Shown: positions 38,484 to 50,090, counted from the stretch's first letter. The stretch is DNA of 50,519 nt from Rhizophagus sp. LPA8_4_AMF (GCA_021464525.1 JADRCO010000131.1:1-50519); one strand, 5' to 3'. Translations and numbers: made by a program. The notes: generated by a model from the sequence alone, not told the origin.

Positions 38484-41400
38484 ATGACAATTCGTCGATT
38501 AAATGACTCGGCCATTCGCAAGCTTCGCGCTTCTTTTATTTCAACCGTAGCTCAGTGTGTTGTCGAGCTTGCTCAGAATAGTAAGAACTTTATGCATATG
38601 CTGCAAAAAGAATCATATTCATTGTAACAAATTTTATCTTAGGTCTTGACGCTTTAGCTACAACCATAGAAATTCATGTTGATATGACGAAATTTTTTAT
38701 TCAAATAATTGATAATGGGACAGGAATTACACCAGAGGATATGGAAAAAATTGGTCAACGATATGGTATTTTTATTTAGTTGATCCTTTTATATAACTTC
38801 AAATGATATCAATTTTATTAAAAATTTATTTAATATTTATAGCTACTTCAAAATGTCATACATTAGAAGATTTGGAGCACGTAACTACTTATGGTTTTCG
38901 CGGAGAAGGTTCGATATTATTTCATTAATAGAATTTCTTTCTACACTTTTTTTTGATTATTTTTATTTAAATTTTTTTCTCTTATTTAATTAAAGCTTTG
39001 GCTACGTTGGCTGAAGTATCCGCCTTGGAAATCATAAGTAAACATCCTAATTACTATGACACGTATTGTACGATTTTAAAGGTTTGATATTTAACATTAA
39101 TTTATGAATAAAGTTAAGACATACAGTCAGACCTCGATATACCGATACACTATTAAAAACTTGATATACCGATAAAATTTTAAATTCCCACTATATGTGA
39201 GGACATATAAATATCGGTATAATTTGATATAACGATATTTTTTAAATTTTTTCATATGAGTCCCGACATATCGTTATATAAAGGTTTGACTGTAGTTTCA
39301 ATATGTTAATAATTTTATCTATTTATTTAGGGTGGACAACGTCTTCAATGTGGCCCAACACGAAGTAGTAGGCGTAAAAAACCTGGAACTATAATAATAA
39401 TACGTGATTTATTTTATACGGTATATTTGTTATTTTTTTAATGGTTCATAATAATTTGAAAGTTTCATTTTTTGCTTGATTTAGTAATAATTTTATTTGA
39501 TATTTAGTATCCTGTTCGTCGTAAGCATTTATCAGAAAATGGCTTCATTAATGAGCTCGAAAATGTTAAGAAATCGGTGGAATCATTAGCGTTAATTCAT
39601 CCTCAAGTAACCTTCACTTTAGTTGACGCGTCAAATGATAGTAAAATTGTCACTACAAAAAAGGTAAAGAATGAACATTTATTAATGAACTAATAATAAG
39701 AAAAGTGTATATTAATTTCTTGTTTATTTAGGCTACAACTAGCATATCGACTTTTCGACAACTTTTTGGATCATCTCTGGCACAGGTAATATTAAATTTA
39801 ATTTCTTATTTATTAATCGATTTTATAATTTTATTTATTTTCATTTTTTTTCTAGAACCTTGATTCGGTATATGCAGAAGAAGATGATATAAAAATTGAA
39901 GGATTTTTTTCTCTTAGAGGATTTCACACAAGGGTATATATTTTATGATTCAAGATTATATTTCAATTTAATCAATATACTAATTTTAAAATGATTTATT
40001 TTTATATGTAGCAACATCAATATTTTTGTAAATATTAGTGGTTTGTAATATAATCACTTATTGTGTATCTTCAAATTTTTAATCTTACTTTTATTATAGA
40101 CGTCAATAAACTGCTTATAAGTTGTAATGAAATATATAAGTTGATTGATGAGATATTTAATCAAAGCAGTTTTGGTAAAAAGGTTAGACAACCAATTAGG
40201 GTTTCCAATAAATGAAATTTCTGTTTATTAATTTTTATTTATTATCTTTTTTTTTTTTAAAAAAATATATATATATATATTTTTAGAATTATGAATTACC
40301 CTTGAAATCTGGATCAGATTATTCAAAATATAGTTGGTGTTTCCTTAATATATATAGATTAAATTATTCTAAAAATAATTCATCTATTCAATCTTTTCTA
40401 TATAGAGAAAAGTTCTATGACAAAATCTCTAGAAAAATATCCAATATTTTTCATTCATCTCACTTGTTCAACAACCATTTATGATAAATGTTTGGATCCA
40501 GCAAAAAGTATGATAGAATTTGAGGTTAGTTTTATCTTATTGATTTTCATCTTAACTGAGAATTTTAAACATAAGCTAAATTTATTCATTTCAGGATTGG
40601 TCCAAAATTATAGATCTTTTATCTGCACTAGTATCACAATTTCTGTTGCATCATGGGTTTTCAATACGTGATACTGAGACAATACCAAGTTTAGACACCC
40701 CCATGTCAATAATTGATAAGGAACAAATCAATTATAAGCGTGATTTGTCGCTATCTTTTGAAAATGTATTACATATCAAGAGTGGAGGTCGGAAACAATA
40801 TACATTTCAAGATAAAGAATTGAAAGGTGGCTCATTTAATGATAGATTTTATGACAATCTTGCCGAACATAACAAAAACTCGGAGAATAATTTTAACATA
40901 AATGGTACAAGTACAGATTTAAATTCCAAAAAGGTGGATTCACAGCTAAAAGCCAAAGTAGATCGAAGTAGACTTAGAACATCGAAGTTTCAAGAAGGAA
41001 GTGATAATTCAGGAACGGTTTCATGGGCAAAGGGAACTTTTGAAGTAATTTTTAAACAAGTTTATTTTTTCAACTTTTCTTCAATTATTATTTTTATTCA
41101 CCTTTTATTATAAAATTAGAAATGGACCAATCCTGTTTTTAAAAGTGCGGAAGTTCCAATTCCTTTGCTTAAAGCAATAACAGCAAACAACAAAACTTCT
41201 TCGGTTACTAGCAATTTCTTTTCACGCAATTATTCAATACATTCAAATATTTCGGAACATCGTTTTTGTAAAAAAGATATTGAGCAAGCTAAAGTTATTG
41301 GTCAGGTTGATAATAAATTTATTGCTTGCAAGTTACCTTGTGCGCAAAATATTGATAAGGATATAGAAGAGAAACGTAACATTTTAGTCCTTGTCGATCA

Positions 41401-42393
41401 ACACGCAGCTGATGAGCGTGTACGTATCGAAATGTTGCTAAAAGAATTTTGTGAATTCAAATTTAAGCAATCGGATCGAATGGACATTGAAGATAACATC
41501 GCACTACAACCATCAAATTCATTTGTTGAAACAATTCAACTTAAACCATCAAATAAGATAATATTAACATTTAGAGAGACACAAGTAATCGAGAGATTTG
41601 AGAGCAACTTTAATAAATGGGGAATATTTTTTAGTACTAAGTCGGATAGCATATCTAATACAACAACTTCTTTTGTTTCACCACATTTTGTCTCTTCAAA
41701 GGGAGGTGATCATATTCCTCTTTATGTAACTCATCTTCCGAAAATGATTGCTGATCGATGTGCATTGGATAAAAGAATAACACAAGAAATTGTTCGTCAG
41801 CACCTTTATTGGTTAGAAGAAACAGGTGGCATTGGTACCGATTTTAACGCAAATGATGATCTTGATGGATCTAGAGATTGGGGGATAATGATAAGGAAAT
41901 GTCCAAGAGGAATTATTGATATATTAAACTCTAAAGCCTGTAGAGGTATTTTACCCCAATAACTTTTTAATCGATATTCAATTTATATAATATTAATTCA
42001 TTTATGAGATTTAATAGGTGCAATCAAGTTTAATGACAAGCTTTCATTACAACAATGTGAAGAATTGATAGCAAAACTTGCGGAGTGTGATTTCCCGTTT
42101 CAATGCGCGCATGGAAGGTAAGTTTGAATAAAAAAAATTTTTTCCCTATAACTTTATATGTAGACGTTAATTACTTTTCTAAATTTATCAAAAGACCATC
42201 GATGGTTCCAGTTTTATATTTAAATGAAGCTCCAAAACCCGTTTCAGTCTATAGAGATTCAGTACAATTAGGTGGTTATGATTGGAGAAATATTGGAATA
42301 AAATCTCTTACAAGTATTAATCAAATCGATAGGAATGAAACATCAAGAAGTTGGAAACTTAGAAAGATAGATTTAGAACGATTTCGGATATAA
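38484..42393 (+). CDS. MLH3: DNA mismatch repair / meiotic endonuclease MLH3
   Basis: Sixteen exons: 38484-38580, 38643-38765, 38843-38908, 38996-39081, 39331-39420, 39508-39663, 39732-39785, 39856-39933, 40012-40027, 40100-40182, 40287-40332, 40406-40524, 40595-41044, 41120-41945, 42018-42117, 42195-42393. They give 862 aa. The GHKL ATPase is shown by [35 protein letters not shown] and VRRKHL. The C-terminal endonuclease motif DQHA(X)2E(X)4E is intact at residues 581-592, followed by ACRGAIKF and CAHGRPSM, pointing to MLH3 rather than MLH1. MLH3 pairs with MLH1, nicks DNA in mismatch repair and resolves meiotic crossovers. Exon 9 is only 16 nt and restores QYFYVNKLL. Intron 4 carries a MITE. 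A functional meiotic nuclease gene is of interest if the host is a supposedly asexual Glomeromycotina fungus. Confidence 0.93.
39124..39292. mobile_element. 169-bp pogo/Tigger-like MITE in MLH3 intron 4
   Basis: It starts CAGTCAGACCTCGATATA (39124) and ends TTATATAAAGGTTTGACTG (39292), flanked on both sides by TA. The CAGTCRAACCTCGATATAACG-type terminus is that of pogo/Tigger elements of the Tc1/mariner superfamily. The interior is AT-rich and repeats ATATACCGATA-like phrases near both ends; nothing is encoded. Removing the element plus one TA leaves a 78-nt intron, the normal size for this gene. Confidence 0.88.
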
Positions 42394-42963
42394 ACTAGAT
42401 TTTTAGACTAATTTATTTTGTATCAATGTACTGTAACAATAGAGTTGTATTTTATCTTTTTTTGACTTCGAAACAAAAATTTAAGTGATAAGTCTATTGC
42501 AAACACAGTAGACAAGACTCAATGAGCTAATGCAGAATTGAAAGCAAAGTTATTCTTATAGTAATTATACTTATCTGGATTCTAACAACTAAAGCTCAAG
42601 AAATATCCTAAGCTAATTTATGTTTACAATAAAACCGAAATAATTAATCTTATTATATTTTTATTTTATTATTTTATTTTTAATTTAACAGTTTAATAAA
42701 ATTCCAATAAACTAATAAATAAAAACCTATAAAGTAATGTCAATGAAAATGATGAAAATGGTATATACACAGAATAATTAAAATAAAAAAAAAAAATAAT
42801 AATTTTAAAAAGTAGATGAGGGAAAATTACATTGAAACTAAATTAATCTACATAAATGTCTTTCAAAAGTGGTTGAGTTATATGATTAATGAGTTTTATA
42901 TTAATGATCATTGATATAAGTAAAATGTCAATAAAAATGATTGCTAATAGCGTAGATTTATTA
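42394..42963. other. convergent intergenic region MLH3 / SNARE-like gene
   Basis: AT-rich sequence with short A runs. I see no gene or repeat structure in it. Confidence 0.5.
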
Positions 42964-44261
42964 TTACCAAAACCAAGATTTACTCTTTTTTTCTTGATTC
43001 TCCCTAATTTGTCTAGCTAAAACAGCAAAATCATTAGCATGATTATTTAATTCTTCGGTTCTTTCACCAATATTATCAAGTTTTTCTTTACGTTCATTGA
43101 GAGCAACTCCAACTTCAGCCATAACATTTTGTGTAGATTGAGGGCTTTGTGATTTATCATTTGTAATTTCAACATCTTTATTTTCCAATAGTTGCTCCCG
43201 CTCACTAATGGCTGCCTCTCTGTTTGACTTATTTTGATTTTCCGCGACCCAATCTGGATCCATATCAGGATACATCTTTCTATCAAGGTTATCGAATTCT
43301 TCTTTAAGTTTTTCAACTAGAATACTTGATGTACGTGTAATAAACATTTTCATATTGACGAGACTAGTCAAGGAGCCTGTTCTTTGTTTTGCGGCAGTAG
43401 GTTCAGGAGTATTCTTTTTATCTTCACCTCCTTTCTTATTTTCATCAATGGATCTTGCAGTATTCACAGTATTTTCTGTAATGTTATCGTTAGCTACTGT
43501 ATTATTCACAACTTCTTGTTGCTCTTGCTGTTTTTGTTGTACTTGTTGTTCTTGTTGTACTTGTTGTTCTTGTTGTACTTGTTGTACTTGTTGTTCTTGT
43601 TGTACTTGTTGTTCTTGTTGCACTTGTTGTTCTTGTTGCACTTGGTCCTTAGAATCCGAAGTAGCGGCTTCCTCTTGTTCCGAAGCTGTACCATTATCAG
43701 AAGTACTCCTTATCATATTTCCAAGTTTCTTAAAAATATTAGAACTTTGAGAAGGAGAAATAGGTGAAATAGAAGGCTCAGGAGTTTTAGCTCTTAGTTC
43801 ACTTGGTGAAGCAACAAGTTGAGGGGACGAACTCTTTGAAGGAACTTTTATGGTTAATCGAGAGGCTATATAATTTTTTAAATTAAAAAATAAATTAATA
43901 AATAAATAAAATAAAATTATTTTTTTTTTTTTATAAAAAAAAGAAGGAAAAGAAGGAAGAAATGAAACTAACATTTTTCTTCATTTTCTTGTTCTTTCGT
44001 CGAATCCCCATTATTATTAGGGATATCATGTACTTTTACCGAGGGAAGTTTATTTGCCACTTGTGAATTTTGATTTTCTTTGTTTTTTTCATCTAATTTT
44101 TCATTACTAGGAGGGGGAGAAGACGAACCTGTAGACATATTGTTATCTTTAAGTTCTCTGTCTTTTGATGGCTTTTCAGTAAAATTATTTTTTGAAGGCT
44201 TAGGTTTATCAGAAATAATAACAAATTTAAAAAATTGACTTTCATCAAGAGATACAGCCAT
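42964..44261 (-). CDS. Gln-rich protein with R-SNARE-like C-terminus, no membrane anchor
   Basis: Exons 44261-43973 and 43865-42964 give 396 aa. The N-terminal half is a Ser/Pro/Lys-rich disordered region (GSSSPPPSNEKL, SKSSSPQLVASPSE). Residues ~165-215 are a VQQEQQ hexapeptide repeat. The last ~55 residues (VMAEVGVALNERKEKLDNIG, then ERTEELNNHANDFAVLARQI) have the heptad pattern and central Arg-type layout of an R-SNARE motif. They are closest in style to the C-terminal tail of Lgl/tomosyn/Sro7 proteins. The protein ends KSKSWFW with no transmembrane segment, as in tomosyn or amisyn, but there are no WD40 repeats. The start region (MAVSLDESQFFKFVIISDKP) resembles the end of an Lgl beta-propeller, so this could be a tail fragment of such a gene or a stand-alone SNARE regulator. 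No further exon was recognised upstream. Confidence 0.7.
43511..43648. repeat. 18-bp coding minisatellite (VQQEQQ repeat)
   Basis: About seven imperfect 18-bp units (TTGTTGTTCTTGTTGTAC on the plus strand) encode the Gln-rich hexapeptide repeat of the SNARE-like protein. The unit count is likely to vary between strains. Cys-rich and Leu-rich open frames on the plus strand here are shadows of this repeat. Confidence 0.85.
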
Positions 44262-44873
44262 GCTACTTAATATTTATTTATTATAAAAAAAATTTTTTTT
44301 TTTTCCAAAAGAAAAAAAAACGATTTAAGTTTTTTTATGTAGCCTACCTAATACATGGAATAAAAAAGTATAGTATGAGATTTATATTTATATTTTTATT
44401 TATTCTATATACCTGGAATACCTGGAATTTTCTTAACGAAAGAATTAACCCTTTTGCGTAACTGTTTAACAAAATTCAAAATAAACAAAATTGGTAGTTA
44501 ACGAAAGAATTAACACATTTGCGTAACTGTTCAAAATAACAAAATTGGTAGTGCAAGCCACGACAATCATTTATCAAAAGCCGAAAGAAAAATCCTTTGA
44601 GTAACAAATATTATATAATTATCAGCGAGATTAGTTTATTGAAAATTAAGAATAACCGAGTAGCAGTAAATCATAATTTTATTATATATATAAAAAAAAA
44701 TTATATTTTCGTATTCTAAATTACATCACACATGCCCAAGCATTTGCAAATCAATTCCATGCAGTACACATAACTATACAATAGATTGAATTGAAATATA
44801 AAATAGAAGCAATTAAAAACTGTCCTTTTTTTTAATTATTTATTATGTTAAAGTGGACTAGTAATCATAAAAT
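44262..44873. other. intergenic spacer between HSP90 and SNARE-like gene
   Basis: 612 bp of AT-rich sequence containing a local tandem duplication (listed separately). No gene seen. Confidence 0.5.
44433..44551. repeat. tandem duplication (65 bp and 54 bp units)
   Basis: TTAACGAAAGAATTAAC begins unit 1 at 44433 and unit 2 at 44498. Both continue through TTTGCGTAACTG and end CAAAATTGGTAG (44497 and 44551). The second unit lacks ~11 bp in its centre. Confidence 0.85.
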
Positions 44874-47297
44874 TTAATCAACTTCTTCCATTTGAGAAGC
44901 TTCTGCAGCAGCAGGATCAACGAGAGCTGGCAACTCTTCAGTTTCCATTTCTTCGGTTTCATCCCCGCCGATATCAAGACCGAGCTTAATCATCTTGAAG
45001 ATTCTACCAGCGAAGGATGATGGTTCCTCCAAGGTGAAACCAGATTGCAAAAGTGAAGTTTCAAAAAGTAGCCATGTAAGATCTTTTACTGTCTTATCAT
45101 TTTTATCAGCTTCCACTTTACTCTTGAGAGATTTAATAATTGGATGATTTGGATTAACTTCCATAATTTTTTTGGACGCCATATAAGAAGCCATGCTGGA
45201 ATCTCTTAAGGCTTGTGCTTTCATAATACGTTCAAAGTTGGCAGACCAGCCATATTGACCTGTAACGAGAACACAAGGTGATTCTGCGATACGATTTGAA
45301 ACAAGAACCTACAAATAATAAATTTTCAATTTTTGTTAAATAAAATAGAAAGAACAAAATAATTATAAAATAAAATATGTTACCTTTTCGACTTTGTCTC
45401 CAAGAATTTCTTTGATTTGTTTACATAAGTCTTCGAATTCCTTGGCTTCTTCTTCACGTTTCTTTTTCTCTTCTTCATCATCATCAAGTTCAAGACCTTC
45501 TTTAGTAATGCAAACTAATTTCTTGCCATCGTATTCTTTGAGTTGTGATACAGAATATTCATCAATGGGATCGGTCATAAGTAAGACCTCATAACCTTTC
45601 TTTTTGAGTACTTCAACAAAAGGTGAATTCTCTACGGCTTGGCGATTTTCACCAGTAATGTAGTAAATGTCCTTTTGTTTTTCTGGCATACGCGTAACGT
45701 AATCTTTTAGGGAAGTCAATTCATCACCAGATTTTGTTGAATAATAACGAAGGAATTCTGCTAATTTGGCACGATTGGTGGAGTCTTCGTGGATACCAAG
45801 TTTAATGTTCTTGGCAAAAGCTTCGTAAAACTTATTAAAGTTGTCTTTGTCTTCTCCAATTTCTGAGAAGAGCTCCATACATTTCTTCACTATATTCTTA
45901 CGAATAACTTTAAGAATCTTATTTTGTTGAAGCATTTCACGAGAAATGTTTAGAGGTAAATCTTCAGAATCCACGATACCCTTTACGAAATTAAGGTATT
46001 CTGGAATTAAGTCTTCACAGTCGTCCATAATAAAGACACGACGGACGTATAATTTGATGTTGTTTCGTTTTTTCTTTGTCTCGAACAGATCGAAAGGAGC
46101 ACGACGAGGAACAAAGAGAATTGCACGGAATTCAAGTTGACCTTCAACAGAAAAGTGTTTGACAGCTAAATGATCCTCCCAATCGTTGGTAAGTGATTTA
46201 TAGAATGAAGCATATTCTTCATTCGAGATATCATCAGGATTACGGGTCCAAATTGGTTTGGTTTTGTTAAGTTCTTCGGTTTCTTTGGTTTTTTCTTTAA
46301 TTTTCTTCGTCTTCTTTTCTTTCTTTTCTTCTTCGTCCTCTACTTCTTCAATCTTAGCTTTTTGTTCTTCTTCCTCGCCCTCTTTAACTTCCTTCTCTTC
46401 ACTCTCATCCTCATCTTCGACTTCTTTCTCTACTTCTTTTTCAACGACAAGTTGAATTGGATAGCCAATAAATTCAGAGTGTTTTTTAACGATTTCCTTA
46501 ATTTTGCGTTCTTCAAGATATTCCTGCTGATCTTCCTTCAAAAAGAGTCGAATTTCAGTTCCACGTTCAAACAATGGATTAGGATCACGTGCAATGGTAA
46601 AGGAACCACCGGCAGCCGACTCCCAAATGTATTGTTCATCGTCGTTGTGTTTAGTGATAACTTGCACGCGGTCAGCAACCAAATAGGCAGAATAGAACCC
46701 CACACCAAACTGACCAATCATAGATATATCGGCACCAGACTGTAGAGCTTCCATGAAAGCTTTAGTACCGGAGCGAGCAATAGTACCAAGATTGTTTACT
46801 AAATCAGCCTAAAGTAGAAAGATTTACACACAAAAGATTTTGATATCAATATATAATGAACTTCATTTCTTTACATTAATAAATATATAAATACAATACC
46901 TTTGTCATACCAATACCAGTATCTCGGATGGCAAGCACTTTATTTTCTTTATCTGGGGTAATTTTGATATATAATTCACGTCCAGTCTCAAGTTTTGAAG
47001 GATCAGTAAGTGATTCATAGCGGATCTTATCCAAAGCATCAGAAGCATTAGAGATTAATTCCCGAAGAAAAATTCTATTCAGAAACGCGTGATATTATAT
47101 TAGTATTATTGCTATTGTCGGTTATACTAACATAATTTCTCTGTTCGCTTTTTTTTATTAAACTATCCATCCTTTTTTGAAACATGAAACAATAACCATT
47201 TTAATACTCACTCTTTATTTGAATAAAATGTGTTGATAATAATTGACATAAGCTGAGAGATCTCAGCTTGAAAAGCAAATTGTTCAACTTCAGCCAT
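44874..47297 (-). CDS. cytosolic HSP90 molecular chaperone
   Basis: Four exons (47297-47212, 47074-46900, 46808-45384, 45308-44874) give 706 aa, the normal length. GHKL ATPase motifs are present: [40 protein letters not shown] and [12 protein letters not shown] long Glu/Lys-rich charged linker follows, then the middle domain ([29 protein letters not shown]) and the C-terminal domain. It ends MEEVD, the TPR co-chaperone docking tail of cytosolic HSP90. It matures kinases and other clients; SMYD-type TPR domains and MAPK cascades are among known client/partner classes (family knowledge). Introns are 77-137 nt; intron 1 is the longest (47211-47075). Candidate heat-shock elements lie 165-255 bp upstream of the start. 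Confidence 0.98.
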
Positions 47298-48867
47298 TAT
47301 TAGTAGACGTTGTGTGTGCGCTCGTTAGAATACGTAAAAAAAATTTTTTTTTTTTTTGAAAAGTATATACAACCGAAAAACGTTACGGAAAAAAAAAAAA
47401 ATCCTGTTGAGGGTATCCTTTTATAAAGATATACGAATGATTTCGTGGCCTCACAAACTTTCTATGATGTTCTATGTGACAACTGATCAAATGTCGTACG
47501 CACATGAATTTGAGCCTAAAAAAGTAAATCATCAACACAATTTGGAAGGTTCTAGCAATTTGGAGAGAAAACTACAAAAAAAATTTTCAATGTCACGGAA
47601 AACATACGCCGACAAATAAACTGTCAAAGAGAAAAGAAAGGACAGTGTAACATTAAAAATGGGCATGCGTAGCAAAGAATTTAAAATTCATATAACCTCA
47701 AAAATGAGTAACGATACATATAAGTATTTACTTTCACTTCTTTCAAATCATTATTAATTTGAATGTAATATAAATACGTAGCTTTTAATTTCCGAACATT
47801 GAATTTGATTAGTCATCATATGGCAAGATTAATATATTGCATTAGTTTATGACTCGAAAGTTTTCTAAATTTATTTACTGAAATTAGTTAAGTTTAGAAA
47901 TTCTAAACTAGTTTAAAAATAGCTATAAGTTTAGAAATTAGAAGAGTAACATTTACATAAAATTTTCAATTTTTTTACAATATTTGCAATATAAAAAAAA
48001 AATAATATGTGGATTTATAATAAAGCATTTAATTACAATAATAATAATTCATGATTAACTAAAAATTCAAATATGCAATTAATATAATTTGTTTAAATTG
48101 GCCAAATCTTATAATAATACAGGCAAAATATTTTTTTTATTAATTCAATATTTTTGAAAATAAAATCTGAAAATCATTGATACATTTATTATCATCTTTT
48201 TTTAACTGTGATAATATTGTATACTTGTATTTTTCATTTTAATTAAAATATGAAAATAAAATTGAGATCAACAATGTATATAAAATCAAAAAATATTTCA
48301 AAATTTAAATTTAAGTTATTAATATAATGATATATATTATTAATATAAATCACATTACAAAATTTTGAAAATTTCAACTAGAATTATATATTTCAAATCC
48401 TTCTTTTTATTTTTATTTTTATTTTTTTTGTAAAGTAATGCATTTATTAAGTTTAAATTAGTCCTAAATTAAGTTAAATGCAGACCTTCTAAAAAGCTCT
48501 TTACTCGACTATTCTAGCAAACACCCAATAAACTACTTATTATCTCAATAGAAGCCCACCATATACACTGTCTTGCTTCTATTTACCTATTGCAAGTGAA
48601 TCAAGGGTAAACCTAGATTGCTCTTAGTTGAGAATGGCCTTACAGTTAAAAAAATGCTGAAGATATATATACTTTGTATAAATAAAAAGAAAAAGAAAAA
48701 GAAAAATTCTATTTAAAACAAACAAATAAAAAAACTATATATAAATATATAAAGAAAATAAAACAGACTAACAAATGAAAAAATGTCCTAGGGAAGATTA
48801 AACTACAACTGTTCACCATAAATCCAGAGGGAGCTACAGAAACAGCTGGCAGTGAGAACAGTTAGTC
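47298..48867. other. HSP90 5' flank and AT-rich repeat-derived sequence
   Basis: 47298-47640 is the HSP90 upstream region; an 87-codon plus-strand frame inside it (47356-47619) has no recognisable domain. 47700-48480 is very AT-rich without structure I can name. 48480-48870 is more balanced in composition and looks like the 3' part of a retroelement, continuous with the decayed coding region to its right. Confidence 0.45.
47460..47552. promoter_or_regulatory. candidate heat-shock elements upstream of HSP90
   Basis: TTCTATGATGTTC at 47460-47472 has two TTC units at correct 10-bp spacing, with an imperfect middle unit. GAAGGTTCTAGCA at 47545-47557 has GAAnnTTC plus a partial third unit. Both lie 163-260 bp upstream of the HSP90 start (minus strand). 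HSF1-type factors bind alternating nGAAn units. These are imperfect trimers, so the call is tentative. Confidence 0.4.
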
Positions 48868-50090
48868 CTAGATAAGCTTTTTAAGCGTCTTCTTCAAGAA
48901 CTTGATTTTTGCGTATAAAGCCCATTTGCTATATTTTGACTTTTGTTTAAAAATCTTATCGGCTGAAAGTGTCTTAAATTTCTTATCATCATTTTTAAGA
49001 TTAATGTTTAACTACTTAGACAAAGTCTTTGTTCTAATAGGTATAGCATTTGATCTGAAAGCTACAATCTTCAGATTCTTCTTCAGTTGATTAGTATTTG
49101 GTGAGAAAAAGTTAGTATTTGGTTTTTATTTTCTCTTGTCAGCAAGTAATATCGAAGTAATATAGTGATCCCATTTTAATTCCTAATCCAACCAATTGAT
49201 CTTCTTTCCAATTACCAAGGTAATGTTATCTCATGATTTGAAAAAAGTGATCAATTTAGTTTTGCTGTCTGGAAGTTTAACTAACTTATATACTTTTACA
49301 TTAGCTTCTCTAAGGATTAAGGAAGGGATGGATATTAGTGTTAACTCGTAAGAAAATATATGACATAAATGCTAAAATGTCATACATCGTCATTTGAAAG
49401 AATTCATATTATTTTCTATCTTTCAAATTTTACGAAACCAGAAACCATTTTACATACAAGTTTCTTAATGGCATAACTCAAGTGTTGCTATCAAATACTT
49501 GGCAGGTAGTATCAAATATCTCAGTCTTTACTAGTTTACTCGTATTGTAAAGTATTTTTTTGCATCTTACGGCTGACTGAAATAGTTTGTTTCTAAACAG
49601 ATAATTGTTGCAAGAGGTGCTGTATCGTCTAAGCAACTGAAATATTGTAAATGATAATATCATAAACCTTTATGATATCAGGACCTATAGGATCATATTC
49701 AATAATAACATAATTTGCATTCTATTTCACAGTTTTAGCCACTTTGATACCTTTTTTCAAAGACAGACTTTTGGTATTATCAAGTTTGATCTCAATAATC
49801 TTATTAACTAAAGTTTTTAATTTATTAGATTTGACGTTATATGAAGTAGCAGAGGAAAATGCATTTTGTTTATCCAGTATTACAGTACTCTATTATTGTT
49901 TGGCTGCATTTGCAGCTTGCATCTTAGCTTTTTTCCTCTCATATTTCCTTTTTGATTTAAACATTACAGATATAAATAAATTTTCTTTGTTTATAGGTTT
50001 AATATCCGTATTTGATTGGTGCTCTTCACCAGTGTTGGGCAATTGGACAATTAGACGTTTTGGATATTTGGGTTCTTTGCTAGGAAAATG
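48868..50090 (-). pseudogene. decayed retroelement-like coding region
   Basis: Read on the minus strand, long stretches are coding-like but broken by many stops and frameshifts. From 50084 down to ~49640 a Lys-rich frame runs (KRLIVQLPNTGEEHQ, KYERKKAKMQAANAA, NYVIIEYDPIGPDIIKVYDI). From about 49290 to 48868 another frame reads TLVIGKKINWLD, LLADKRK, QLKKNLKIVAFRSNAIP and KWALYAKIKFLKKTLKKL, with TGA, TAG and TAA interruptions. The NYVIIEYDP-type phrase and Lys-rich style recall ORF1 RNA-binding proteins of LINE elements in Glomeromycotina, but I see no zinc knuckle or reverse transcriptase, so the class is not settled. The plus-strand frames here, including a hydrophobic 115-codon one, are shadows. 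Confidence 0.5.

Noticed and set aside
43355..43767. Cys-rich and Leu-rich plus-strand ORFs resembling small secreted cysteine-rich effectors
   Set aside because: They are the complementary-strand reading of the VQQEQQ minisatellite in the SNARE-like gene; no signal peptide or splice structure supports them.
47356..47619. 87-codon plus-strand ORF upstream of HSP90
   Set aside because: No domain, starts in a T/A-rich stretch, and overlaps the HSP90 promoter; chance ORF more likely.
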